A stretch of 64,000 nucleotides of DNA from Trinickia caryophylli (GTDB lineage Bacteria > Pseudomonadota > Gammaproteobacteria > Burkholderiales > Burkholderiaceae): contig NZ_CP139970.1 in NCBI RefSeq assembly GCF_034424545.1, positions 2,418,001 through 2,482,000 on the forward strand, in the 5' to 3' direction. This document shows positions 46,051-56,593 of this stretch, piece by piece. Within the stretch, counting starts at the first letter, position 1; every line of letters begins with the position of its first letter. Below the pieces are notes generated by a model. That model saw only the letters and a list, made by a program, of their open reading frames with translations, was not told where the DNA came from and did not search any database. A program made the translations under genes and the position numbers.

Positions 46051-47306
46051 AGATTTACGCGGTAGGCGGCGCCATTCGCGACGAGCTGCTCGGCATGCCG
46101 GTGTCCGACCGCGACTATGTCGTGGTCGGCGCCACGCCCGAGCAGATGATCGCGCAAGGGTTCAGGCCCGTCGGCAAGGATTTTCCGGTGTTCCTGCACC
46201 CGCAGACGCACGAGGAGTATGCGCTCGCGCGCACGGAGCGCAAGACGGCCGCTGGCTATCACGGCTTTCAGTTCTACTATGCGCCCGACGTCACGCTCGA
46301 AGACGACCTCGCGCGGCGCGACCTCACGATCAACGCGATGGCGCGCGAGCTGCGGGCCGACGGGGTGCTCGTCGGCCCCGTGATCGACCCGTTCGGCGGG
46401 CGCGCGGATCTCGAGGCCAAGCGCTTTCGGCACGTGGGCGACGCGTTCGTCGAGGATCCGGTGCGCATACTCAGGCTTGCACGCTTCGCCTCGCGTTTTC
46501 ACGACTTCGAGGTCGCCCCGGAAACCCTCGCGTTGATGAAGCGGATGGTGCAAGCCGGCGAAGTCGACGCGCTCGTGCCCGAGCGCGTGTGGCAGGAAAT
46601 CTCGCGCGGGCTCATGGAAAGGAAGCCCTCGCGGATGTTCGCGGCCCTGCGCGAGTGCGGCGCGCTGGTGCGCGTGCTGCCCGAGATCGATGCGCTCTTC
46701 GGCGTGGCGCAACGCGCCGATTACCATCCCGAGGTCGATACCGGCGTGCACGTGATGATGGTCGTCGATCATGCCGCCGCGCGCGGCTATGCGCTCGCCG
46801 TGCGCTTTGCGGCGCTCACGCACGACCTCGGCAAGGCCACCACGCCGGCCGACGTACTGCCGCGCCATATCGGTCACGAAATGCGCAGCGTCGATCTGCT
46901 CAAACCGATGTGCGAGCGGCTGCGCGTGCCGAACGAATGCCGTGATCTCGCGCTGCTCGTCGCACGCGAGCACGGCAACATTCATCGCGTGATGGAAATG
47001 GGGGCAGCCGCGCTCGTGCGCCTGCTCGAGCGCGCCGATGCCCTGCGCAAGCCCGCGCGCTTCGCCGAGGCTCTGCAGGCATGCGAAGCCGATGCGCGGG
47101 GCCGGCTCAACTTCGAAACGCGGGACTATCCGCAACCGGAGCGGCTGCGCGTGGCGCTCGCCGCGGCGCGTTCGGTCGATGCCGGCGCGGTGGCGCAGGC
47201 CTTCGCGAGCGAGCCCGCGAAGATCAAGGACGCCGTGCATCGCGCGCGCATCAAAGCCGTGGCCGAGGCCCTCGGCCAGGATGCCGAAGCGAATAGCGAT
47301 TCTTAG
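46047..47306 (+). CDS. cca: CCA tRNA nucleotidyltransferase (multifunctional, HD domain)
   Basis: 419 residues from [31 protein letters not shown]. Adds or repairs the 3' CCA of tRNA. Class II nucleotidyltransferase with [14 protein letters not shown], the second [10 protein letters not shown] block and [13 protein letters not shown]. The C-terminal HD domain ([17 protein letters not shown]) gives phosphatase and phosphodiesterase activities as in E. coli Cca. ATGA overlap with the preceding gene. Confidence 0.97.
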   Translation: [419 protein letters not shown]

Positions 47307-47310
47307 CGAT

Positions 47311-48549
47311 TCATAAGGTATGCGAACGATCGCCGCGGCCAAAGGCGGCGATCGTGGTGTCGAGGCCGCGCGAGAAGGCGATCACCTTGAAGAGTTCGCC
47401 CATCTCGGCCTCCGAGACGAGTTTCTGCACGGCGTTCGCGGCGGGCAGGTAGCGGGCCGTATCGGCGGGATCGATGCCGGCCAGCACCTCGACGACGCCC
47501 GCATTCATCAGAAACCGCGCCTGTGACGTGTACCCGAGCAGATCCGCCCCCGTTTCGACGCCCGCCTCGGCGATGGCCGTGAATTCGACGTGCGCCGTGA
47601 TGTCCTGCAGCCCCGGGTAGAAGAACGGGTCGCCGTGCGAGCGGTGGCGATAGTGGCAGATCAGCGTACCCTCGGCGCGCTGCAGGTGATAGTACTCGTG
47701 CCGCGGAAAGCCATAATCGATGAAGAAGGCCGCCCCGCGCCCGAGCATCGAGCAAACGGTGCGCGTGAAGGCCGCGGCTGCCGCGTGCGTTTCGGTGACG
47801 TAATCCGCGCCTGTGCCCGCGCCTGTGTCTGTTTCGGCATCGACGGCAGCGAGCGCCGCCGCATCGTAGGCGGAAAGGCCGACGGCGCCCGGTTCGTCGC
47901 CGAGCGGGCGATCTTCGAAGCCGAGCCGGCCATCGCCGAGCACCGCCGCGCCGCGCTCATGCCATACGCCTGCCTTGCGCGCGAAAAGCTTGACGGGCAT
48001 TGCGTCGAGCACCTCGTTGCCCACGGCTACGCCCTCGAAATGCGTCGGCAGCGAATCGAGCCAGCGCACGCGGGCGGCAAGCGCACCGGCCTGCGCCTCG
48101 ATCGTGGCGCGTTGCCGCTCGCGCAGCTCGCCGGAAAGTTCGACGATCGAATAGCTTTCGATGTCCACGCCGAGCGCATCGAGTGCGCCGAGCAACCCCG
48201 CGGCGAGCTTGCCCGTGCCGGCGCCGAACTCGATCAGCGCGCGCGTGCCGCTTGCCGCGAGCGCCTCGGCGACGGCGCGCGCCAGCGTCTGCGCGAAGAG
48301 CGGCGAGAGTTCGGGGGCCGTGACGAAGTCGCTGCCGTCCTCGGCGTACAGGCCGAATTTTCGGGCGCCGCCGCTGTAGTAGCCGAGCCTGGGCGCGTAA
48401 AGGGCGCGCTCCATGTAGCGGTCGAACGGCAGCCAGCCGCCCGCAGCCGCGATTTCCTCGCGCACGAGGGCGCCGAGGGCCGCGCTGGCGGCGAGCGCAT
48501 CGGCGCCGGGAACGGGTAAACTACCGGGTTCGTGAGCATTCTGATTCAT
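47311..48549 (-). CDS. SAM-dependent methyltransferase, MidA/NDUFAF7 family
   Basis: 412 residues from MNQNAHEPGSLPVPG. Family blocks are FDRYMERALYAPRLGYYSGG, the SAM-binding IEFGAGTGKLA and VGNEVLDAMPVKLF, and FFIDYGFPRHEYYHLQR. NDUFAF7 methylates an arginine of complex I in eukaryotes; the bacterial substrate is unknown. Divergent from the FolM-like gene, with only 13 bp between start codons; convergent with cca. Confidence 0.9.
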   Translation of the reverse strand: MNQNAHEPGSLPVPGADALAASAALGALVREEIAAAGGWLPFDRYMERALYAPRLGYYSGGARKFGLYAEDGSDFVTAPELSPLFAQTLARAVAEALAASGTRALIEFGAGTGKLAAGLLGALDALGVDIESYSIVELSGELRERQRATIEAQAGALAARVRWLDSLPTHFEGVAVGNEVLDAMPVKLFARKAGVWHERGAAVLGDGRLGFEDRPLGDEPGAVGLSAYDAAALAAVDAETDTGAGTGADYVTETHAAAAAFTRTVCSMLGRGAAFFIDYGFPRHEYYHLQRAEGTLICHYRHRSHGDPFFYPGLQDITAHVEFTAIAEAGVETGADLLGYTSQARFLMNAGVVEVLAGIDPADTARYLPAANAVQKLVSEAEMGELFKVIAFSRGLDTTIAAFGRGDRSHTL

Positions 48550-48562
48550 CCCGGCATTGTAA

Positions 48563-49396
48563 ATGAGCGCTTCTGTCGACCCACGCACCCGCGCCGAAGC
48601 GGCACCCGCGAGCGGTACACCGGCTGGCCGCGTCGTGCTCGTCACGGGCGCGGCCAAGCGGATCGGGCGCGCGCTCGCGCTCGGCTTCGCGGAAAAAGGG
48701 TGGGATGTCGCGGTCCATTACGGCAGCTCGCGCCACGAGGCCGAGGCCGTGGTGGCCGAAATCGAAGCGCTGGGCCGCCGTGCGTGCGCGTTGCGCGCCG
48801 ATCTGGGCGTGGAGGCGGAGGCGGCAGCGCTCGTTGGCGCGTGCGCGACGGCGCTCGGCCGGCCCCGTTGCATCGTCAACAATGCATCGCTCTTCAGCGA
48901 GGATCGGGCCACCGATGTCGGCTACGACCTGCTCGCACGGACGATGTCGATCAACGTTGGGGCGCCGCTCGTGCTGGCGCGCACGCTTTACGACGCGACG
49001 CCCGATGCCGCGCTCGAAGACGAGCGGGAGCGGGCGGTGGTCATCAACGTGCTCGATCAGAAGCTTTACAACCTGAATCCGGATTACCTGTCGTACACGC
49101 TGTCGAAGGCGGCCTTGCAAACGGCCACGGTCACGCTGGCGCAGGCGCTGGCACCGAAAGTGCGCGTCGTGGGCATTGCGCCGGGGCTCACGTTGCAATC
49201 GGCCGACCAGACGCCGGACGGCTTTGCGGCCGCGCACCGCGTCACGCCGCTCGGGCGCGCGTCGCGGGTCGAGGATATCGTCGGCGCGGCCTGCTACCTG
49301 GCCGAGGCGGGCGGCGTGACGGGAGCGACGCTCGTCGTCGATGGTGGGCAGCATCTCGTGCCGCTGCCGCGCGACGTGATGTTTTTGGCGCGGTGA
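48563..49396 (+). CDS. FolM-like short-chain dehydrogenase/pteridine reductase
   Basis: 277 residues. The cofactor motif TGAAKRIGRALA has Arg in place of the usual Gly, the mark of FolM and PTR1 pteridine reductases. NNASLF and YLSYTLSKAAL (catalytic Tyr and Lys) follow. The next gene is a dihydroneopterin aldolase, which supports a role in reducing dihydromonapterin or dihydrofolate. Confidence 0.88.
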   Translation: MSASVDPRTRAEAAPASGTPAGRVVLVTGAAKRIGRALALGFAEKGWDVAVHYGSSRHEAEAVVAEIEALGRRACALRADLGVEAEAAALVGACATALGRPRCIVNNASLFSEDRATDVGYDLLARTMSINVGAPLVLARTLYDATPDAALEDERERAVVINVLDQKLYNLNPDYLSYTLSKAALQTATVTLAQALAPKVRVVGIAPGLTLQSADQTPDGFAAAHRVTPLGRASRVEDIVGAACYLAEAGGVTGATLVVDGGQHLVPLPRDVMFLAR

Positions 49397-49508
49397 ACGG
49401 GCCGGTGCACGGGCGGCAGGGGCGGCAGGGGCGTGGTCGGCCTGCCGATCGCGCACCGCAGATCGTGCATGGCGTGCTTGCCGCACGCAAATTTTGATTG
49501 GAACGAAT

Positions 49509-49904
49509 ATGGTTGGCGCCCTTTTGCATCCCCGGCTCGCCGATTGCCGCAGGCTCTTTCTGCGCAACTACGAGGTCTTCATCAACATCGGCGTGCACGA
49601 CTTCGAAAAGCGAGGCGAGCAGCGCGTCGTAATCAACGTCGAGCTTTTCGTGCCGTTGAGGGACACGACGCCCGTCGAGGACAAACTGCATGAGGTCGTC
49701 GATTACGACTTCATGCGCGCGACGATTGCCGCGCGCGTGGGCAAAGGGCACATCCATTTGCAGGAAACGCTGTGCGACGACGTGGCCGCCGTCCTGCTCG
49801 CGCACCCCAAGGTGCGGGCCGTGTGCGTTTCGACCGAGAAGCCCGACGTTTATCCCGACTGCGATGCCGTGGGCGTCGAAGTCTTTCGTATCAAAGAGGA
49901 TTGA
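49509..49904 (+). CDS. folB: Dihydroneopterin aldolase family protein (FolB)
   Basis: 131 residues from MVGALLHPRLADCRRLFLRN. The FolB fold is visible in YEVFINIGVHDFEKRGEQRVVINVEL (conserved GxxxFE), VVDYDFMRATIAARVGKGHIHLQETL and VSTEKPDVYPDCDAVGVEVFR. Catalyses dihydroneopterin cleavage or epimerisation in folate or monapterin synthesis. An in-frame TTG at 49494 is possible. Three bases separate its stop from ttcA. Confidence 0.9.
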   Translation: MVGALLHPRLADCRRLFLRNYEVFINIGVHDFEKRGEQRVVINVELFVPLRDTTPVEDKLHEVVDYDFMRATIAARVGKGHIHLQETLCDDVAAVLLAHPKVRAVCVSTEKPDVYPDCDAVGVEVFRIKED

Positions 49905-49907
49905 TTC

Positions 49908-50924
49908 ATGAACGCGCCTGACACCGCTGCCGCGCAGGCAGCCGCCACCCAAGCATCCGAACAAGGCATGGCGGCCGGAAGCGGGCCCGAGGCCGGCGCA
50001 CGCCGCGCGCTCACGCGCCGCGAACAGAAAGAAGCATACGAGAACAACAAGCTCTTCAAGCGGCTCGCGCGCCAGGTCGGCCAGGCGATTGGCGACTACA
50101 ACATGATCGAAGCGGGCGACAAGGTCATGGTCTGCATGTCGGGCGGCAAGGACAGCTACGCGCTGCTCGACATCCTGCTGCGCCTGCGCGAGCGCGCGCC
50201 GATCGACTTCGAGATCGTGGCGGTGAATCTCGACCAGAAGCAACCCGGGTTTCCCGAGCACGTGCTGCCCGAGTACCTCGCTAGCCAGGGTGTGCCGTTT
50301 CATATCGAGAATCAGGACACGTACAGCATCGTCAAGCGGCTCGTGCCCGAGGGCAAGACCACGTGCTCGCTCTGCTCGCGGCTGCGGCGCGGAATCCTTT
50401 ACCGGGTGGCGGGCGAGCTCGGGGCGACGAAGATCGCGCTGGGCCATCATCGCGACGACATCTTGCAGACGCTGCTGCTGAACCTTTTTTACGGCGGCAA
50501 GATGAAGGGCATGCCGCCGAAGCTGCAGTCCGATGACGGCAAGAACGTCGTCATTCGCCCGCTTGCGTACGTGAAGGAAGTCGATCTCGAGAAATATGCC
50601 GAATTGCGTGCGTTCCCGATCATCCCGTGCAATCTCTGCGGCAGCCAGCCGAATCTGAAACGTGCGGAAATGAAGGCGTTGATCCGCGAGTGGGACAAGC
50701 GCTTTCCGGGCCGCACCGACAACATGTTCAACGCATTGGGGAACGTCGTGCCGTCGCACCTGATGGACACGAACCTGTTCCCGTTCGCGGGCTTGCGGGC
50801 AACGGGCGTGGCCGATCCGCTCGGCGATATCGCGTTCGACGACGATCCTTGCTCGACTGATGCCGCCGGTGGCGAGGGGCCGGGCACACAGCGTATTTCG
50901 TTTTCCGGTTTCGACGATCTCTGA
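49908..50924 (+). CDS. ttcA: tRNA 2-thiocytidine(32) synthetase TtcA
   Basis: 338 residues. ATP-PPase with PP-loop SGGKDS ([18 protein letters not shown]), an Fe-S site ([14 protein letters not shown]) and [28 protein letters not shown]. Thiolates cytidine 32 of certain tRNAs. The N-terminal 30 residues are an Ala-rich extension ahead of the conserved [19 protein letters not shown]. Length slightly above E. coli TtcA. Confidence 0.97.
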   Translation: MNAPDTAAAQAAATQASEQGMAAGSGPEAGARRALTRREQKEAYENNKLFKRLARQVGQAIGDYNMIEAGDKVMVCMSGGKDSYALLDILLRLRERAPIDFEIVAVNLDQKQPGFPEHVLPEYLASQGVPFHIENQDTYSIVKRLVPEGKTTCSLCSRLRRGILYRVAGELGATKIALGHHRDDILQTLLLNLFYGGKMKGMPPKLQSDDGKNVVIRPLAYVKEVDLEKYAELRAFPIIPCNLCGSQPNLKRAEMKALIREWDKRFPGRTDNMFNALGNVVPSHLMDTNLFPFAGLRATGVADPLGDIAFDDDPCSTDAAGGEGPGTQRISFSGFDDL

Positions 50925-51051
50925 GCGGGCGGTGTCGCCCGGTATGCTTGCCGGGCGGCTTGCGAATGTGCCCGACGCCGCCTTCGGGCGGAAGGGGTGG
51001 TGCTAAAATCGAACCACTGTTTTCGTTTTTCGAACCACTTCCGCCGACGCA

Positions 51052-52413
51052 ATGAATATTGTCATTCTCGCCGCGGGCGCCGGCAAACGGATGCGCTCGG
51101 CCCTGCCGAAAGTGCTCCACCCGCTGGCCGGCCGGCCGCTTCTTTCCCACGTCATCGATACGGCGCGTGCATTGGCGCCGTCACGCATCGTCGTCGTCGT
51201 CGGACACGGCGGTGACGCCGTGCGCGAGGCCGTTGCCGCACCCGATATCCAATTCGCCGTACAGACGGATCAACTCGGCACCGGGCACGCCGTGCAGCAG
51301 GCGCTCCCGCTGCTCGATCCCGCTCAGCCCACGCTCGTGCTCTACGGCGACGTGCCGCTCACGAAGGCTTCCACGCTCAAGCGCCTCGCCGATGCAGCCG
51401 TGGACGGCCGTTACGGCGTGCTGACCGTCACGCTCGCCGATCCACACGGCTACGGGCGCATCGTTCGCGATGCGGCGGGATACGTCGTGCGCATCGTCGA
51501 GCAGAAGGATGCGACGCCCGAAGAGCTGCGCATCGCCGAAGTGAACACCGGCATCGTCGTGACGCCTACGGCACAGCTTGCGATGTGGCTTGGCGCGCTG
51601 AAGAACGACAACGCACAGGGCGAGTTCTACCTGACCGACGTCGTCGAGCATGCGATCGAAGCGGGTTTCGACGTGGTGACGACGCAGCCCGACGAAGAGT
51701 GGGAAACGCTCGGCGTGAACAGCAAGGCGCAGCTCGCCCAGCTCGAGCGGATCTATCAGCGCAATGTGGCCGATTCGCTGCTGCAAGGCGGCGTGACGTT
51801 GGCAGACCCGGCGCGCATCGACGTGCGAGGCTCGCTCACGTGCGGGGGCGACGTCTCGATCGATGTCGGTTGCGTGTTCGAGGGCAATGTCGTGCTGGGA
51901 GACAACGTGACGGTTGCCGCGCATTGCGTGCTGCGCAACGCGACGATCGGCGCCGGCACGCGCATCGAGCCGTTTACGCATATCGATGGCGCAAGCGTTG
52001 GCGCGGGCGCCGTGCTGGGGCCTTATGCGCGGCTACGGCCGGGCGCCGCGCTCGCGGACGAAGTGCACGTCGGCAATTTCGTCGAAGTCAAGAATGCCGC
52101 GCTTGGACAGGGTTCGAAGGCGAACCATCTCACCTACATTGGCGACGCCGACATAGGTGCGCGCGTGAATGTGGGCGCGGGCACGATCACCTGCAACTAT
52201 GACGGCGCGAACAAGTATCGTACGGTAATCGAGGACGACGTTTTCGTCGGCTCCGACACGCAGCTCGTGGCACCTGTGCGCGTGGGCCGCGGCGTGACGA
52301 TCGCGGCTGGCACGACGGTATGGAAAGACGTGCCCGAGGGCACGCTCGTGCTCAACGAGAAAACGCAGACGGCGCGCTCGGGCTATGTTCGCCCGGTCAA
52401 GAAAAAGGGCTGA
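51052..52413 (+). CDS. glmU: Bifunctional N-acetylglucosamine-1-phosphate uridyltransferase / glucosamine-1-phosphate acetyltransferase
   Basis: 453 residues. The N-terminal nucleotidyltransferase ([33 protein letters not shown]) and the C-terminal left-handed beta-helix acetyltransferase ([27 protein letters not shown], then [20 protein letters not shown]) are both complete. Makes UDP-GlcNAc for peptidoglycan and LPS. Followed by glmS, the first enzyme of the same pathway, after 82 bp. Confidence 0.98.
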   Translation: MNIVILAAGAGKRMRSALPKVLHPLAGRPLLSHVIDTARALAPSRIVVVVGHGGDAVREAVAAPDIQFAVQTDQLGTGHAVQQALPLLDPAQPTLVLYGDVPLTKASTLKRLADAAVDGRYGVLTVTLADPHGYGRIVRDAAGYVVRIVEQKDATPEELRIAEVNTGIVVTPTAQLAMWLGALKNDNAQGEFYLTDVVEHAIEAGFDVVTTQPDEEWETLGVNSKAQLAQLERIYQRNVADSLLQGGVTLADPARIDVRGSLTCGGDVSIDVGCVFEGNVVLGDNVTVAAHCVLRNATIGAGTRIEPFTHIDGASVGAGAVLGPYARLRPGAALADEVHVGNFVEVKNAALGQGSKANHLTYIGDADIGARVNVGAGTITCNYDGANKYRTVIEDDVFVGSDTQLVAPVRVGRGVTIAAGTTVWKDVPEGTLVLNEKTQTARSGYVRPVKKKG

Positions 52414-52495
52414 GCAGCCCCGGTGAAATGCAGGAAACGGCGCGCGCGGCGAGCGGGCGCCGAATAAGTGACAGCGACATCGAAGGGATGAACCC

Positions 52496-54313
52496 ATGTG
52501 CGGCATAGTCGGCGCGGTTGCGCAACGTAACATCGTTTCCGTTCTTATCGAAGGACTTCGCCGCCTGGAGTATCGCGGCTATGACTCGTGCGGCGTGGCC
52601 GTGCTGGCGGGCGGCGAACCGCGGCGCGCACGCAGCGTCTCGCGCGTGGCCGATCTCGATTCGCAGGTGCGCGAGGCCCATCTCGATGGCCCCACGGGCA
52701 TTGCGCATACGCGCTGGGCGACGCACGGCGCACCGGTGACGGACAACGCGCATCCGATCTTCTCGCGCGACGCGATCGCGCTCGTGCACAACGGGATCAT
52801 CGAGAATTACGAGCCGCTGCGCGAGATGCTGCGCGGCAAGGGCTACGAGTTCGTTTCCCAGACCGATACCGAAGTCATCGCGCATCTGATTCACAGCCTT
52901 TATCGCGGCAGCTTGTTCGATGCCGTGTGCGAGGCCGTGCAGCAGTTGCACGGAGCGTATGCAATCGGCGTGCTGCACAAGGACGAGCCGAATACGGTGG
53001 TGGGCGCGCGCCAGGGTTCGCCGCTCGTGGTCGGGCTCGGCGATGGCGAGAACTTTTTGGCTTCCGATGCGTTGGCGCTGGCCGGCAGCACCGATCGATT
53101 CATGTTCCTCGAAGAGGGGGACGTGTGCGAGCTGACGCTCGACGCCGTGCGGATTCGCGATCGCGAAGGGCATGATGCGACGCGTGAGGTCAGGACGGTG
53201 CAGGCTTATGGTGGCGCCGTCGAGCTGGGTCCGTATCGGCATTTCATGCAGAAGGAAATTTTCGAGCAGCCGCGTGCGATTTCCGACACCCTGCCCGCCG
53301 GCGACAGTCTCGAGCCCGCATTGTTCGGAGAGGCGGCCGCCAAGGCGTTTGGCGAGATCGACAGCCTGTTGATTCTTGCTTGCGGCACGAGTTATTACTC
53401 GGGGCTCACGGCGAAGTATTGGATCGAGTCGATTGCCAAGATTCCCACGCAGGTGGAAATCGCCAGCGAGTATCGGTACCGCGAGTCGGTGCCGAATCCG
53501 AATGCGCTCGTCGTTGTCATTTCGCAGTCGGGTGAAACGGCCGATACGCTCGCCGCGCTCAAGCACGCGCAGGCGTTGGGGCACAGGCACACGCTTTCCA
53601 TCTGCAACGTTTCGACGAGTGCGATGGTGCGCCTGACCGAGATGTCGTTCCTTACGCGCGCCGGACGCGAGATCGGGGTGGCGTCGACGAAGGCTTTCAC
53701 GACGCAGCTCGTCGCGCTGTTCGTGCTCGCCGTGACGCTCGGGAAGTTGCGCGGGCAGGTGGATGCGGCGCGCGAGGCCGGGTATGTGAAGAGCCTGCGG
53801 CATCTGCCCGCGGCGCTCAACAGCGTGCTCGCGCTGGAGCCGCAGATCATTGCCTGGTCGGAGGAGTTTTCGCGCAAGGAGAATGCGCTCTTCCTCGGGC
53901 GCGGCATGCATTATCCGATCGCGCTCGAAGGGGCTTTGAAGCTCAAGGAGATCTCCTATATTCACGCCGAGGCTTATCCGGCCGGGGAATTGAAGCACGG
54001 GCCGCTCGCGCTCGTGACCGAGGCTATGCCCGTGGTGACCGTGGCACCGAACGACGCGCTGCTCGAGAAGCTCAAGTCGAATATTCAGGAAGTCAGGGCC
54101 AGAGGTGGGCAGCTTTATGTGTTTGCCGATGCTGATACGCGCATCGTCAATGGCGAAGGGATTCATGTCATTCGCATGCCCGAGCACTATGGGATGCTCT
54201 CGCCTATTCTCCATGTCGTGCCGCTGCAGTTGCTTGCCTATCACACCGCTTGCGCAAGGGGCACCGATGTCGATAAGCCCAGGAATTTGGCTAAGTCGGT
54301 GACGGTGGAGTGA
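52496..54313 (+). CDS. glmS: Glutamine--fructose-6-phosphate aminotransferase
   Basis: 605 residues. MCGIVGAV begins with the catalytic Cys of the glutaminase domain. [11 protein letters not shown] and HNGIIENY follow. Two SIS domains include [18 protein letters not shown] and the [15 protein letters not shown] phosphate loop; the C-terminus LAKSVTVE is standard. Converts fructose-6-P and Gln to glucosamine-6-P. No glmS ribozyme is visible upstream. Confidence 0.98.
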   Translation: MCGIVGAVAQRNIVSVLIEGLRRLEYRGYDSCGVAVLAGGEPRRARSVSRVADLDSQVREAHLDGPTGIAHTRWATHGAPVTDNAHPIFSRDAIALVHNGIIENYEPLREMLRGKGYEFVSQTDTEVIAHLIHSLYRGSLFDAVCEAVQQLHGAYAIGVLHKDEPNTVVGARQGSPLVVGLGDGENFLASDALALAGSTDRFMFLEEGDVCELTLDAVRIRDREGHDATREVRTVQAYGGAVELGPYRHFMQKEIFEQPRAISDTLPAGDSLEPALFGEAAAKAFGEIDSLLILACGTSYYSGLTAKYWIESIAKIPTQVEIASEYRYRESVPNPNALVVVISQSGETADTLAALKHAQALGHRHTLSICNVSTSAMVRLTEMSFLTRAGREIGVASTKAFTTQLVALFVLAVTLGKLRGQVDAAREAGYVKSLRHLPAALNSVLALEPQIIAWSEEFSRKENALFLGRGMHYPIALEGALKLKEISYIHAEAYPAGELKHGPLALVTEAMPVVTVAPNDALLEKLKSNIQEVRARGGQLYVFADADTRIVNGEGIHVIRMPEHYGMLSPILHVVPLQLLAYHTACARGTDVDKPRNLAKSVTVE

Positions 54314-54518
54314 GGGGGGGCTATATGATTCGTAGCCTGTGCTCCCCGAAAATGAAAGCGTGCCACGGCTCCTTTTAGAAGCGTTATGTGAAGGGGCTTC
54401 GTTCCCGCAAACCCCTATCAGCAGGGCATGGCGTGCTTCCCGGACGCGCCGCGTGCACGCCAGTTCTCTGCAAGCATCCAAACCGCTCCGCTGTTTTCAA
54501 GCCAGCGCGTTCCCATCC

Positions 54519-54785
54519 TGACCTACCCCGTTTTAGTACGAAGGGCAGCTAGAGTCCGTGGTTGAAAATCCCGTTATTTCGTGTGTCTTCGCGAACTGCA
54601 CTAGCGCGAGATAGCCGAGCGAACCGTGAGGTCGCTCGGTGTTGTACTCGATTCACCGCTTTTCGATCAAGTGTCTGGCATGCCGCATTGACACGAACTA
54701 GTATTCGTTCAGACATTCGTCGCTGAATCGCCCGCTAACGTCTCGATATAAGCCGTCGAACCGAGACAGCGCACCGGAGTTGCTC
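54519..54785 (-). pseudogene. Decayed IS3-family transposase (OrfB C-terminus) with right IS end
   Basis: Minus-strand translation gives DECLNEY-stop-FVSMRHARHLIEKR-stop-IEYNTERPHGSLGYLALVQFA and then a stop at 54534-54532. This is the C-terminal end of an IS3-group integrase (DECLNE, YNxxRPHxSLGY) with two in-frame stops, probably at former Trp codons, and a frameshift further upstream. TGACCTACCCC at 54519-54529 resembles an IS3-type terminus just after the stop. The rest of the element is gone. Confidence 0.8.
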
Positions 54786-54804
54786 GCTATCCATAAATAG
54801 CGAG
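54783..54804. other. 8-bp stem-loop
   Basis: CTCGCTAT, loop CCATAA, ATAGCGAG. No T-run of note follows. It might be a weak terminator or chance. Confidence 0.35.
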
Positions 54805-55157
54805 ATTTAACAAACGCGAATCAGTATCGAAGAATTCGCAGAATTGTCAGATCGAGTTTCGGTCAGATCCAATATCCATGGTCGGAGCGGCTTTGTATAT
54901 TTCGGATCTCGTTTTGTTCGCAAGTGACTAGTGCCATTGCAGATTACTCCCGACGCCAAAGAAAAGCTGGAAGCGACGGGTAGTCCTCACTCACGCATCG
55001 CGCGATGCGCCATGATGTATCGCACGACCATGAGTTGGCGGGAGGAGCCGCGCGGTCGGCCGCCTGCGGAGCAGACGAATCATTGAAACAATGGGAAAGA
55101 AGAAAGGATTTCACTTTCTTCAATGGGCAATTCTGCTACCTTGGATTCGTACAAACT
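54805..55157. other. Gene-free AT-richer spacer before the adhesin
   Basis: 353 bp of lower G+C between the decayed IS and the adhesin gene; it must contain the adhesin promoter. An upstream in-frame ATG at 55005 exists for the adhesin but gives a non-signal-like N-terminus. No repeats seen. Confidence 0.45.
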
Positions 55158-56423
55158 ATGAAGACCATGCAGTCAGGTGGGATGGGCGTCCGCTTCAGGT
55201 GCATTCCGTTAGCACTCGTCCTTATAAAAGCGTCGGTATCCGTTGCTGCCACCGCTCCGGCCTCTGAAGAGGCGAAGATCCGGCATCGGCACGATAAATC
55301 ATTTCATATGATCGGCTCGCGCGCACTATTAAATGCGGGCGAGGGCCGCAGTGACTCATTCGGTGGAATTTATATCGGCGATGAATCAGGGATCATCAAT
55401 ACGCCCGAGCATGTCGGACCAAACCATCCATCCAACGGCGTTGCCATCGGGACCAGGGCAAAAATAGGCACGAACGCGGCAGTCGCCATCGGACGAGATG
55501 CAGTGGTCACAGGCGATGAGGCGATTGCACTTGGGCGTGAGGCGAAAGCCGAGAGCGACCTGTCCGTTGCATTGGGAGCCGGCTCGCGCACGGTCGCCTC
55601 GAATTCCGTTGCGTTGGGTCCGGATTCGTTCGCGGATCGCGCAAACACAGTGTCGGTCGGCAGCGCGAAACTGCAGCGGCAGATCACCAACGTTGCACCC
55701 GGCACCGCGGACACAGATGCTGTCAATCTGGGCCAGCTGAAAGCTGCCGGGCTCGACACGGCCAACGCTCTACGAGATGTCGTCTTCTATGACTCCGGAA
55801 AAAACCACTCCACCGTCACACTTGGCGGTGTGGGCGCCGTGTCGCAGGTCTCGCTGACGAACGTCGCCGCAGGCCGCATCGGCGCGAACAGCACAGACGC
55901 CGTCAACGGCAGCCAACTATTCAGCCTGACGGGGCGTGTCGAAAAGCTCGAGAAGCGCAGCCCGCGCCGCGACGAGTCGCCCCACGATGAACGGCCCGTC
56001 GTCACCCCTGATAAGCCGATCGCCAAGGGGCTCGACGGCGGGAGGATGCGCGTCACGAACGTAGTGGATGGCGTGCAGAACACCGATGCGGCGAACGTCG
56101 GCCAGCTCAATGCGGCGGTTGAGGACAATCTGCGTAAGGCGAAGAGCTACACCGACGAGCAGGTCGGCAAACTCCAGTCGAAAATCGACACGGACCGAAA
56201 GGATGCGTTCGGCGGGACAGCCTCGGCCATCGCTATCGCCAATTTGCCGCAGGCCTATCCGGGCGAGAGCATGATCTCCGTGGCCGGCGGGACCTTCGAG
56301 GGGCAATCCGCCGCCGCCATCGGTGTCTCCACGTCCACGTCGAAATGGTCCGTGAAAGGATCCTTTGCGGCCAACTCGCGCGGTTCGTATGGCGGCGGCG
56401 TAGGCGCCGGGTATCGATTTTAG
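55158..56423 (+). CDS. Trimeric autotransporter adhesin (YadA-like), small
   Basis: 421 residues from MKTMQSGGMGVRFR. Order of parts: signal peptide (hydrophobic 14-31); YadA-type head with SVAIG-like repeats (GVAIGTRAKIG, AVAIGRDAVV, AIALGREAKA, SVALGAGSRT, SVALGPDSFA); necks (NVAPGTADTDAVNLGQL and NVVDGVQNTDAANVGQL); a charged linker (EKLEKRSPRRDESPHDERP); coiled coil (RKAKSYTDEQVGKLQSKID); and the C-terminal membrane anchor ending GVGAGYRF. Forms a trimeric surface adhesin. Compact but apparently complete. It sits next to a decayed IS in an accessory segment. Confidence 0.92.
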   Translation: MKTMQSGGMGVRFRCIPLALVLIKASVSVAATAPASEEAKIRHRHDKSFHMIGSRALLNAGEGRSDSFGGIYIGDESGIINTPEHVGPNHPSNGVAIGTRAKIGTNAAVAIGRDAVVTGDEAIALGREAKAESDLSVALGAGSRTVASNSVALGPDSFADRANTVSVGSAKLQRQITNVAPGTADTDAVNLGQLKAAGLDTANALRDVVFYDSGKNHSTVTLGGVGAVSQVSLTNVAAGRIGANSTDAVNGSQLFSLTGRVEKLEKRSPRRDESPHDERPVVTPDKPIAKGLDGGRMRVTNVVDGVQNTDAANVGQLNAAVEDNLRKAKSYTDEQVGKLQSKIDTDRKDAFGGTASAIAIANLPQAYPGESMISVAGGTFEGQSAAAIGVSTSTSKWSVKGSFAANSRGSYGGGVGAGYRF

Positions 56424-56593
56424 AGCCCGCGCATCGGTACCCCCAGCCACCCGCGCCGAGAACCACGGCGGAACCATGAATCCATGGTTCGCGGGCAATT
56501 CGAGCGCGGGCAAGGGGGGCTTCGCCGGACTACCGACTATCGACTAACGGAGGGCATTGCCCAAGTCGATTTGAAATCAAGAGGTCCTGTTGT

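Noticed and set aside
52414..52495. glmS ribozyme upstream of glmS
   Set aside because: The gap is only 82 bp and lacks the ribozyme core; the class is typical of Firmicutes.
52397..54481. 694-codon minus-strand frame over glmS
   Set aside because: Antisense shadow of a complete glmS.
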